Below, piece after piece: positions 22,117-31,651 of a DNA stretch of 54,569 nucleotides; position 1 is the first letter of the stretch, and each line of letters opens with the position of its first letter. Below the pieces are notes generated by a model. That model ran no database searches and was not told the origin of the DNA. It saw only the letters and a program-made list of their open reading frames with translations. Position numbers and translations under genes: made by a program. The stretch spans positions 4,580 through 59,148 of the forward strand of contig NQMI01000175.1 in NCBI GenBank assembly GCA_002270565.1. Reading direction: 5' to 3'. The stretch is from Stenocarpella maydis (Eukaryota; Ascomycota; Sordariomycetes; Diaporthales; Diaporthaceae).

Positions 22117-23731
22117 ATGTCTTCTAGAATCCCAGAGATTGTGAGTCTATCTGTAACCCCAGGCCCCGAATTAGCCTCCTGGTTCCAAATTGCTGTAGCT
22201 AAAGATGATGTACTGCTTAGTGCAAGAACCGTGTGAGCGATCGGGCAAAGAAGACATTAGACGTCGTTGCCAAATTTGTGGAAGAAGAATGCATCCCGTA
22301 TGCCGCACTACTCCATCAATGCCGTGCCACCAGTACTGACAGGTGGCAGAGCTGATCCGGTCCTCGAGGCCCAGGTGGGCTCTGGCGATGCGAGATGGGA
22401 CCACTACCCAACCATTATCGATGAACTCAAGCAGAAGGCTCGTGCTCTCGGGCTCTGGAACATGTTCCTGCCCAAGGGCCATTATAAGGAGTCCCCGGGT
22501 TTCACCAACCTTGAGTATGGCCTTATGGCAGAGTGGCTCGGCAAGTCCAAGTCGGCATCTGAGGCAGTCAACTGCGCTGCCCCTGATACCGGCAACATGG
22601 AGGTACTGGCAAAGTACGGGAATGAGGCCCAGAAGGCACAGTGGCTAAAGCCTCTGCTGTATGGCGAGATCCGCTCTGCGTTCCTGATGACCGAGCCCCA
22701 AGTAGCCTCAAGTGATGCTACCAATATCGAGCTTGATATTCGCAAGGAGGGTAACGAGTATGTCTTGAACGGCCAGGTAAGAACCCTTCCGCGTGCAAAT
22801 TGTGGAACAAACCCGTCTGAAGGTCTTGTTAGAAATGGTGGTCCAGTGGCGCCGGAGACCCTAGGTGCAAGATCTATATTGTTATGGGCAAGTCCGACCC
22901 TCACAACAAGGACCCCTACCGTCAGCAGTCCGTGGTGCTCGTGCCAGCAGACACCAAGGGTATCACCATCCACCGGATGTTGAATGTTTACGGGTATGAT
23001 GACGCGCCCCACGGCCATGGACACATCTCTTTCAAGGACGTCCGCGTCCCTGTGAGCAACCTCGTGTTAGGCGAGGGCCGCGGTTTCGAAATCATACAGG
23101 GCAGACTCGGCCCTGGCCGTATCCATCACGCTATGCGTACCATTGGCGCGGTAAGTGCACCAAAGATATACGGCCAGCATTCCGGGATGTGAGACAGCAA
23201 GCTGATCCATCGGGCAACCAGGCTGAGAAAGCTCTCGAGTGGATGCTGATGCGCATCAACGACCCCAAGAAGACTCCATTCAAGAAGCAGCTGCGCGAGC
23301 ACGGCGTGATCCTCGAATGGGTCGCCAAGTCACGCATGGAGATCGACGCCGCTCGCCTCGTCGTGCTCAACGCGGCCATCACCATGGACGACCACGGCCC
23401 GAAGGCGGCCCTTAGGGAGATTGCCGAGGCCAAGGTCCTCGTCCCGCAGATGGCCCTGACGGTGATAGACCGCGCGGTGCAGTCATTCGGCGGCGCTGGT
23501 GTCAGCCAGGACACGCCGCTGGCTTACATGTGGGCGGGCATCCGGACGCTGCGGCTCGCCGATGGGCCGGACGAGGTGCATCTCCAGCAGATGGGTAAGA
23601 ACGAGAACAAGAGAGGCAAGGAGATCACGGCCAAGATCGAGATGCAAAAGAGGAAGACGGAGGAGCTGCTGAAGAGGTACGGCGTGAAGCACGCTCAGCC
23701 CGGCCAGAACATCCACAAATCCAAGCTGTAG
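22117..23731 (+). CDS. acyl-CoA dehydrogenase, ACAD10/11-like
   Basis: Exons 22117-22140, 22221-22297, 22350-22776, 22833-23150 and 23222-23731 give 451 aa, the usual length. FAD-dependent alpha,beta-dehydrogenation of an acyl-CoA, passing electrons to ETF, is the family role; the substrate is not known. Landmarks: [19 protein letters not shown] (N-terminal helix), [26 protein letters not shown] (147-161, FAD/substrate strand), [14 protein letters not shown] (177-190), then [29 protein letters not shown] and the FAD-binding [10 protein letters not shown] near the C-terminus. [13 protein letters not shown] and WWSSGAGDP point to the ACAD10/11 branch, not to short- or medium-chain enzymes. The first exon has only 8 codons (MSSRIPEI), so the start depends on its splice (GTGAGT...GCTTAG). 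No peroxisomal PTS1 is seen; the end is HKSKL, close to but not a classic SKL with free context (the last three residues are in fact SKL), so peroxisomal import is quite possible. Confidence 0.9.
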
Positions 23732-24830
23732 ACGTTTGTTTCAACGTAGCGCTGGACTCAGTGAGGAACAAAATTGAATGATAGATATTGCAAAACCACC
23801 AAAAGAAGTCAAATGACACTTGACCAACGCAAACCCCTCGAGACAGCCCGATGAAGTCGCGTGGGATAAACTCTTACGACTTCTGGCAATCATGTACAGT
23901 TATCGGGACCCGGTTACGGAGGTCTCTAGCCAGCACTGTGCACAAGCTTAGAATCATTTGTGTCTCTAACAAAGGCAGCTACTAAACCCAAATTCTTTTT
24001 TTATATATAATTCCGCCTTCCACCTAATATACCTATCCAGAAGGCTATATAACACCCAGAGTGTTACATAGAATATCCAAAGGGAGCACCCAGAGTGGGG
24101 GCTAGGTAGGGGATGCAAAGGGATGTGATGATTTAAAATACCCAGGCATACTGCTTTACTAGCAGGGTTAAGAGTGCTATTTGGTAACCTATGGGGTAGG
24201 TATAGTGGTTTTTAAATTTATAAGCGGTACTGGGAAGAGACCTCCGTACCCCGTGACCAATGTCCAAGTCAATAGCAATTAATTCCTATCATGCTCTGGG
24301 GATCCTTCAAGCTGTGCATTAATGAGCACTTTGACATTCGGCACGATTTCAAATGCATACTACAGAGTAGTCTACCTGGTGTTGCCATGGCCGTTAACCC
24401 CTGCAATGCTGCATGGTGGGGCTGTCGGGAGGACAGGGGCCGGGTAATATCAACTTGGAGGGGGTGGGGCTCTTCACTGGGGAAAGGCCAAAAAGTTGAT
24501 GGTTGCCCCGACAACCTGCAAGTTAAATGTAAACATTCCGTTTCCTGTCACTGCTTCCCAACACCGTGTAGTGGAAAACCTTTAAGAACCCCAAGACCTT
24601 TGAGGTACAATCCACAAACGCCTCTGTTTATTAAACACAGACCCTTCATCCCAATCCTAACGAAGTCTTGGTTCGTCGTGCAGTCGAAATTAAAAGGCCC
24701 CATCACAATCCATCCGCAGCGGCATCCACAGAGACACACACATACACGCACACAGCCAGCAGGACATTCCTCCCAGAGCGTCCACTGTTCCAGCACAGAG
24801 GTTCCTGCCGAAATACCACCCGAGGCGATA
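23732..24830. other. intergenic with a small AT-rich island
   Basis: 1.1 kb between the acyl-CoA dehydrogenase and the Spo12 gene, both on the plus strand. About 23990-24230 is AT-rich and repeat-like (ACCCAGAGTG occurs twice, at about 24054 and 24089), possibly an old short transposon remnant, though no inverted termini could be fixed. The last few hundred bases are the CA-rich leader of the Spo12 gene. Confidence 0.45.
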
Positions 24831-25325
24831 ATGTCTTCCGCCACCGGCAACACCGGCGCCAACGTACTGGGCGTAAAGGACGCCAACCTACCCGTGGCTG
24901 CTGCTGCCGTCCCCAACGCCAAGGACTCGTCCGTCAAGAGCATGGAGTACCACCGCCAGGTTCTTCAGTCCAAGATGGAGGCGCAGGAGTGAGTCCCTGA
25001 TTCTGCAAGACCAATCACTCTCGGCCCACAACACTATCTAATCCGTAATCACAGGTCGGGAGCCAACTATGTCTCTCCTTCAGACGAGATCATGTCCCCA
25101 TGCACGGCCAAGCTGAACGCGCTCCGCAACAAGCAAGTTGGCAAGTACGTAACAAAAACCGTTTAGAGATCCCGAAGATGGTGTAAACTCTTTTTCTAAC
25201 ATTCCCTTCTTCAACACAGGGTTAAGCCTAAGTCTCTCTTCGCCCAAGCATCATCTAAGAGGTTGCGAAGCAATGAGGGCCTCTTCGGCTCCAAGGCCGA
25301 CTCCCCGCCAACCAACAACGCATAG
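24831..25325 (+). CDS. Spo12-family cell-cycle protein
   Basis: Exons 24831-24988, 25055-25144 and 25220-25325 give 117 aa. The diagnostic Spo12 motif is IMSPCTAKLNALRNK (65-79), followed by KPKSLFAQAS (85-94). Upstream there is an Ala-rich region and SMEYHRQVLQSKMEAQE. In budding yeast Spo12 belongs to the FEAR network that promotes Cdc14 release in anaphase, where the SP-containing core is phosphorylated; the same role is inferred here. Introns are short (66 and 75 nt) with GTGAGT and GTACGT donors, both in phase 2. The start ATG is the first in the annotated frame after the CA-rich leader that yields a compact family-length protein, although the frame is open further upstream. Confidence 0.87.
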
Positions 25326-25768
25326 AGAACGGCTATGGCTCCTCACGCTACTTGTTCTTAGAAGAATTTCTCTTTTGTCAGATATGGATCGCGCTTCCGC
25401 CTTCGTATCCTTACGGGATAGGGTTTTTTGTCACGGATGCCCCTTGCTTATGATGCCCGAGATGCCAGGGCTCTCGGCCTTGTTCACCTACCTAGGTAAT
25501 TTGTGATGGATGGGCTCTGGTTAGGGGTTTGGCTGGATCAGTGGTCCCAAGGTTGGAAGGGCTTCGGCGTTTGTCAGGAAGGAAACTATACCAGTGATGC
25601 ATTTGGATGGGCTGGGGGTCATACAGAATACCTGACCCAGGGTAACGAATTGATGAACAGCATTACGCAACGCCCGAGAATCCCCGAGAATCACCGAGAA
25701 TCACCGAGCGCAGACACTCGCTGACTATACTTGACGAAATCATCGGATTCACAGTGATGTATTCACTT
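25326..25768. other. convergent 3' region Spo12 / RBG1
   Basis: 443 bp between two stop codons. It contains one TACCTAGGTA palindrome (25489-25498) and a small 10-bp tandem repeat CCGAGAATC(C/A), three and a half copies, at 25674-25708. Confidence 0.6.
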
Positions 25769-27194
25769 CTACGCCTTCCATGCTGTAGAGATGTACACGA
25801 CGTCCTCATCCGCCACAACGTGTCCAAGACCAACTCGCTGCGGCACGTGCCTCGCACTCGCGCCCCACACCAAGGCGAACTTGAAGGTATCCTTGAGTGT
25901 CCTGTGGATGCGATCACACACATCCTCAATGGTGCTATTGCTCCTCACGATCAGCGCCTCGCTGAAGTCCGGCTCGATGCCTTTCCGTTTCGTGTAGATC
26001 CGGATCAGCGCCAGCTCCTTCCAGCACCTGTCAACCACATCCTGAATGCCCAGGTCGAGCTCGCAGCTCATTACGACCGTATTGGGCTCACGGGCGAGTC
26101 GGTCCAGAAAGTCAAGACTCACGGAGTCGATTTTATTGTAGACGTAGAGACACTAGGAGCATATCAGTAAGTGTATTTCACCCCTGGCAACACGCAAACA
26201 AGGCAGAAAATGCAGTTGCCTTCACCCTTCGCTCAGACTCGAGAGAAGAGGAAGAGGCCTTCTTTACAACTCACCTTGATGTAAGTACGGTGGTTCTTCA
26301 TGATGACATCGATCAGATCGTCCACCGTTGCCTCGTCGTCTCGGATGAGGACTTCACAGTTGAGTATCTTGTAGTCGCGCAAGATGTTGTACACCATCTT
26401 TTCGTCGAGGTTCTTGGGCGGGTTCTGGAAGTTGATTTTCATGCCGCCCGCCTTCTTTTGCTTCAGATATATGTTTCTATGGGCTATCGGTCAGCAATGG
26501 CCCGGGAAAGAACCAGTTTTTGCAGGACTCACGGTGGCTCCCGGTTCAGGCGGATGCCGACGGCCTCCAACTCGGCCTCCAGCAGCGCCCGCTGCTCTGC
26601 TCTCTTTGTGGCGTCCAGCACCATGAGGATCAAGTCACTCGTCTTGGCTGCCGAAATGACCTGCCGCCCTCGACCCTTTCCTTCTGACGCACCTTCGATG
26701 ATACCAGGCAGATCAAGAAGCTGGATCTCGGCACCACCGTACTCCAGGACACCGGGAATGGCAGTCAGGGTCGTGAAAGCGTAGCTGGCGACTTCCGACT
26801 TCGTCTTGGTGACTTTCGAGAGGAAGGTGGACTTTCCCACTGAGGGGAATCCCACCAACGCTATCCGCGCATCACCACTCTTGCTCACGTCGAAGCCGGA
26901 CCCTGGGCCACCTCCTGCGCCGGGGGTGGGCTCGAGAAGCTGGGCACGGAGCCGGGCGAGCTTGCCCTTCAGAAGACCCAGATGATAGTTTGTCGCCTTG
27001 TTCTTCTGGGTCATCTTCATCTCATCCTCGATCTCCTTAATCTTGTCTGTCTATGCCAGCATACGAGTTAGCTATGTATCGTACAGAGGAAGAGCAGATG
27101 AAGAACTCATAATGCCTGCTTCCACTTCCGTCCCTCTCACCAGCGAAAGGAAAGTGGAAGCCAGAGCACACGAGGTACGTACAATGTTGACCAT
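25769..27194 (-). CDS. RBG1: developmentally regulated GTP-binding protein Rbg1/DRG1
   Basis: Exons 27194-27183, 27050-26533, 26476-26275 and 26152-25769 give 371 aa, the family length. A very short first exon (MVNI) joins [12 protein letters not shown] motifs: G1 GFPSVGKST (71-79), G3 [18 protein letters not shown] (117-134), G4 NKID (250-253). The S5D2L/insert region lies between G3 and G4 ([20 protein letters not shown]), and the C-terminal TGS domain ends [20 protein letters not shown]. Rbg1 binds translating ribosomes with Tma46 and is thought to help them through hard-to-translate stretches. Introns have GTACGT, GTGAGT and GTGAGT donors with consistent phases (0, 2, 0). Divergent from CWC2. 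Confidence 0.95.
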
Positions 27195-27714
27195 CTTTGC
27201 GGCGGGTGTGACCGGAGGTCACGATGCAGCAACGGGAAACGATGTATGGCGGGTGGGAAAGAATGGGCGCTGCGATGCTTTTTCACAAATATAATCAAGC
27301 CCTCACTGCCCGCGCAGAAGACGTCCAAGGCGGGCGCTTGAATATTGCATGTAACGAAGGCAGAAACTCAGGTAGAAGCCACGCGGGGGGTGGGATTTAA
27401 CTGAGCTGAGCTCGTGTCTCCCTTCCACCTCTCGATATCCCGATTTCCGTATCCTTGGGGTGACTCGTGACATCAATGTAAGATATGCGGTTGGGCGAAC
27501 GCAGCAGCGGCCGCGACATGCAGCGTTGGGGGGGCAGGCATACCAGTTTGGGCTTTCCGTGCCCCACTTAAATTTACTTGCCCCAAACTCGCCCTGCAGC
27601 CGTCTTTACACTTGACATTGGACCTTTCTTCCACTGCATTGGTATACGCCATCCCGATTCTCTACAGCCCGCCCACATCGAAACCTCACCACCCCCCGCC
27701 GAAGTCACACCAAG
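27195..27714. promoter_or_regulatory. divergent promoter RBG1 / CWC2
   Basis: 520 bp between opposite start codons; contains short GC-rich and poly-purine stretches but no motif I can name with confidence. Confidence 0.5.
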
Positions 27715-28969
27715 ATGGCTGAAACACCGGGAAAGGACCAGGAAAACCAGGAAGAGCTCGCGCCCGCCACGACGAGCAATGAGGTCGCGGAGCCCGCAGC
27801 CAGAAAAGTGAAGATCATCAGGAGGAAGAAGCGCCCAGCCCGGCCACAAATCGATCCAGCGCTCATCAAGTCGGAACCACCACCACAGACCGGTACCATC
27901 TTCAATATCTGGTACAACAAATGGTCTGGCGGTGACCGCGAGGACAAATATGCTTCCCAGAAAGCCGCCAAGGGGAGATGCAACATTGCGAAGGACACCG
28001 GATACACGAAGGCAGACAAGGTCACCGGCTCCTACTTCTGCCTATTCTTTGCCCGCGGAATATGTAAGCCTATCGCCGTTCTGCCTTTCGCCCCGTCTTG
28101 GAGGAATCCTGCTCACAACCAATGCCATGGCAGGTCCCAAGGGCCAAGACTGCGAATACCTGCACCGCCTGCCCACAATCCACGACCATTTCAACCCCAA
28201 TATCGACTGCTTCGGCCGTGACAAGTTCAGCGACTATCGCGATGACATGGGCGGCGTTGGTTCATTTATGAGGCAGAACCGCACTGTATACGCCGGACGC
28301 ATTCACGTCAGCGAGGATATCGAGGAGATTGTGGCGCGCCACTTTGCCGAGTGGGGAGAGGTCGAGCGCATCAGGGTTCTGAACAACAGGGGCGTCGCTT
28401 TCATCACATATTCCAACGAGGCCAACGCTCAGTTCGCGAAGGAAGCAATGGCACATCAGAGCCTGGACCACAGCGAGATCCTGAACGTCCGGTGGGCGAC
28501 AGTTGACCCCAACCCAATGGCGCAGGCAAGGGAGGCGAGGAGGATCGAAGAGCAAGCCGCGGAGGCGGTGCGCCGCGCGCTTCCAGAGGATTTCGTTGCC
28601 GAAATAGAAGGCCGAGACCCAGAGGCGAGGAAGAGGAGAAAGCTGGAGAGCAGCTACGGCTTAGAGGGCTACGAGGCGCCGGATGAAGTACATTTTGCCA
28701 GGGGAGAAAATGCCGTCAACCCGAGGGCAAGGGCAGGCCACGCCGGGCAAACGGACCTGGAGGAGCAGCAGCGCCTGATGCTCGAGAGCGGAGAGGCCGA
28801 GGCGCAGGCTGCAGCGGATGAGACACAGAGGCAGCTCGAGGAGAATGGCATCTTCTCGAGCAGTACGCTGGCGGCCCTGAGATCCGCCCAAGTCGCGGTT
28901 GCGGCCAAGGAGAAGAAAGCCTCAGCAGGACCATTAGTTTCATATGACAGCGATGATGACAGCGACTAG
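27715..28969 (+). CDS. CWC2: pre-mRNA-splicing factor Cwc2 (RBM22-like)
   Basis: Exons 27715-28063 and 28134-28969 give 394 aa. The N-terminus is followed by the torus region (TIFNIWYNKWSGGD, then GRCNIAKDTGYTKADKVTG). The CCCH finger has Cys109, Cys117, Cys123 and His127 (CX7CX5CX3H). The RRM runs about 167-240 with RNP2 TVYAGRI and RNP1 GVAFITYS, preceded by a connector (RDKFSDYRDDMGGVGSF). The C-terminal third is a Glu/Ala/Arg-rich helix and ends in an acidic DSDDDSD tail. Cwc2, part of the Prp19-related NTC complex, contacts U6 snRNA at the catalytic centre of the spliceosome. The single intron splits the Cys117 codon of the finger (T|GT, GTAAGC...GGCAG), so the splice is well fixed. Its stop is 106 bp from the UreF stop, tail to tail. 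Confidence 0.96.
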
Positions 28970-29075
28970 ACGGAGAAGAGCCCCCGGCATGCGGCTCGTG
29001 ATGCATAGCAGAGCCGGAATATATTCAAAATTCGATACCACGTATCAGAGACTCATACCTGAACAGACCCAGTCT

Positions 29076-29522
29076 CTAACTGTTGAATATCCTACTGTAC
29101 AAGACCTCGTGCCTCCCAATCCAAAGGTCCGTCACCGGAATACTCTGGCCCGCCTCCTCCACGGGCGTGTCCCACTCCCTCTCAATGGCCGCGGCAATCA
29201 TGCCTATCACCTCGCCGCCCGCCAGCACCCGCTGCGCCTGATACGGGCCCAGCAGGTTCGCCCTGACGGCCGCAGAAATCAAGGCCTTGACGTGGCCCAG
29301 CATGAAGATGTACGCCGTCTGGTGCAGGCTCAGCCCGACGGCGCGGCAGACGACGCCAAACAGCGGCGCCAGGTGGGCTGCCACGGGCGGCAGGCCCGTC
29401 TCGTCACAGTAGTCCCTGGCGGGCGTGCGCAGCGCGCGCGAGTACCCACGCAGCACGGCGTCGTACTCGCCACCGGCCGCCGCCGCCGATGCCGCCGCCG
29501 CCGGCCCCGCCATGGCCCCCAA
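29076..29522 (-). pseudogene. ureF: urease accessory protein UreF, C-terminal half only
   Basis: The minus-strand frame ending at 29076 encodes about 145 residues that match the C-terminal part of fungal UreF: LPPVAAHLAPLFGVVCRAVG, LSLHQTAYIFMLGHVKALIS, AAVRANLLGPYQAQRVLAG, IEREWDTPVEEAGQSIPV and the terminal LWIGRHEVLYSRIFNS. UreF, with UreD/H and UreG, delivers nickel to urease. A normal fungal UreF is roughly twice this length or more. The N-terminal helices expected upstream are absent; instead the sequence runs into the frame of a different, proline-rich protein (29404-30189). The frame carries on a little upstream of 29522 without a family-like start. Either the gene has lost its 5' half by deletion, the two genes are fused by splicing I cannot see, or the assembly has collapsed here. 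Confidence 0.65.
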
Positions 29523-30189
29523 AGCTTCCGCTCCTCTCCCGTTCCTCCGCGTCCAGCGCGTCCTGCCTCGCCCGCTGGAAACGGTCCATCTCCCCCGCGT
29601 GCACGTTCTGCTGGTACCCCGGCGGGTGCTCCAGCGGCGAGCAGCCCGGGAGCGGTGGCGGGGGGGCCACGAAGGCCGTCGAGGTCCCGCGCTGGGCTGC
29701 GGGCGCGGTGGTGGAGGACTCTACGGGCGGGGGGATGGCCATCTGAGGTGGGTATAGCACGGGCTGCTGCTGCTGCTGTGGGGCGGCGGTTGTCTCCCCG
29801 GTCCTTGGTGGGGGTGGAATAGTGGATGTCGCTGTTGTCACCCTGGGCGGTGGGCCTCCTCCTGCTCCTCGTCCGGGCGGCACAGGTACCGCGCCGGGCT
29901 GTGGCGTCGGTGGGCCTTGGGCCCCAGCGAGTGGTTGAGTTGGGGTCGGCTGGACAGGCGAGTAATGTCGCTGCTGCTGCTGCTGCGCGGCGCCCGTTGG
30001 GGCCGGCATGGCTGGCACAGCGCCTGGCTGCGCTGCTGGGTATGCTGGCGCCGCGGCTGCTATGGTCGTCGGCGGGCTCGAGTCAGGAGGTGCGTCCTTG
30101 CCTTTCTCTGGAGCCGTGGTCCCGGGAGACGCTCCGCCGGCCTTGGCCGCGTTAATTGGGCTGTGAGCGTAGATTGGAATCGGTGGCAT
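29404..30189 (-). CDS. proline-rich fungal protein starting MPPIPI, C-terminus apparently replaced
   Basis: ATG at 30189 opens a 261-codon frame: MPPIPIYAHSPINAAKAGG, then Pro/Ala/Gln/Thr-rich low complexity (PYPAAQPGAVPAMPAPTG-like, QQQQQ at two places), and the conserved segment LEHPPGYQQNV followed by a charged helix RARQDALDAEERERS. I recognise this as a conserved but uncharacterised filamentous-ascomycete protein that normally ends in a short Trp-containing amphipathic helix. That end is missing: after GGHGGAGGGG the frame runs on as Arg/Ala-rich sequence antithetical to coding (it overlaps the UreF frame) to a stop at 29404. So the last about 35 residues are probably not native. The frame is also open upstream to 30405, but MPPIPI is the expected start. 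Confidence 0.6.
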   Translation of the reverse strand: MPPIPIYAHSPINAAKAGGASPGTTAPEKGKDAPPDSSPPTTIAAAAPAYPAAQPGAVPAMPAPTGAAQQQQQRHYSPVQPTPTQPLAGAQGPPTPQPGAVPVPPGRGAGGGPPPRVTTATSTIPPPPRTGETTAAPQQQQQPVLYPPQMAIPPPVESSTTAPAAQRGTSTAFVAPPPPLPGCSPLEHPPGYQQNVHAGEMDRFQRARQDALDAEERERSGSFGGHGGAGGGGIGGGGRWRVRRRAAWVLARAAHARQGLL

Positions 30190-31651
30190 TGTTGCTCGAG
30201 GAATAAGCTCTGCGTGTGTGCGGTGTGATGGTTGAATGTCTGGGTGGAATATTTTGAACTGGCAAGCCGGGAGGAAGGCTAAGCTGGCGGTATGGCTGCC
30301 CTGGGATGACGGATGTTGATTTTGTTTGTTTGCGAGTCGTGGCCGTCTTAAAGGGTGTGGGGGTCCTGCAGCCCTCTTTGTTCTAGTGTAAATAAGGACA
30401 GGCAATCAATCACAGGGCAGAAGGAAACTGCTGCTGGTCATTGAGATCTTGGAGAAATGGTGTTTGCTGAGTGCACATGAAGGGTGACTGAACATGTGTT
30501 CAGTTACAAGGCATGGCTGTTAATGACGAACTCGAGCACAATACGTCATCAGTGTCAGGTGACCCATCCCAAGGGAGACTGCAACGCCATTAGAGCCGGA
30601 CATGTACTACAATTTGAGCATTTATTGACAAGACAGTCAGGATCTGTATGATGACCTGCTGAGCCCAGGGCCTACTATGGGACTGGCCGGCAATGTGGAG
30701 TTCGTCCAACGAGAGAAGTGTACCGCCACCTCGCGACGGCTTCCCTCTTGTTGGTATCCACAGCTCTTTGCGCTATGGCTCTCGAGCTCTGCCATTCTTT
30801 GACTTGTTTGAGACATAACGCCTGGCTTACACGAGCAAACCTGGGAAATCAATGTGATCTTTGATGCAGCACAGGCGCACAGCTTATCTATTGGTTTGCT
30901 GCCTGTTGCTTGTGCTGGTCAGTCTTGCTTTGCAGGGAGTTTTCTCGGACTGTGCCGAGTACCTTGGTGCAAGTAGCTTCAAGGTTGGGACATAAACATC
31001 GGGATGGAACTCGCGCCTCAGACTGGACTGTGGAGGAAGAGGAACAAAACGACACGTAAAAAGAGCCAGAATTGTGACAGCTTAAGAAGTTGCTCGAGTG
31101 CTGAGCCACGTTTGAACTGCAAATGATGTAGACGTGACAGTGTGAGTGAGCGTCCTATTCCCCTCACCCCAACCATGGAGCGTGGAGAGATTTCTCGAGC
31201 CTCACAACCATTACTCGGATATTGTCTCTGCAGGAGGGAGATGAGCCTCAAGTTAAGAGAGAAGAGACTGACTATCTGTGCGAGTTGGAGTGATGAGTCC
31301 GGCAGACAGATTGAATCCTGTGTGTGCCGAGATCGTGTTTTGGTCGTGCACCGCACTGCAGCCGGCACGGGCCACTAGCTGTGGTGAGTGAGCTCGTCAG
31401 ACGCTAAGCCAGGAATGGGCACTCTCTGGCCGGGCAGCGGCAGCACTTCCACACCAGGGTCCTGTCGTTGCGCGCGATGCTGCAGGCGGCGCAATTGGAG
31501 CTCTGGGCCACGAACCGCCAGACCGGCTGGGGATTTTCGAGATGTAATCCGTCCCTTCAGCACTTTGCCTCTCCAACCCCCACAACCTGACCCTCGCCGT
31601 CAACCCCATCCCCATCCCCATCACCGCCCATCCTACGAACCGCGCTCCAAC
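30190..31651. promoter_or_regulatory. divergent intergenic region, proline-rich gene / ARP8
   Basis: 1.46 kb between opposite starts. Short open frames on both strands show no family resemblance, and I find no UreF N-terminus, tRNA or repeat in it. The part next to ARP8 has a CCCATCCCCATCACC-rich leader. Confidence 0.5.

Noticed and set aside
24291..24830. Upstream extension of the Spo12 frame
   Set aside because: The frame is open, but the sequence before ATG 24831 is CA-rich leader with no conservation to the family, and the 117-aa product has the expected size.
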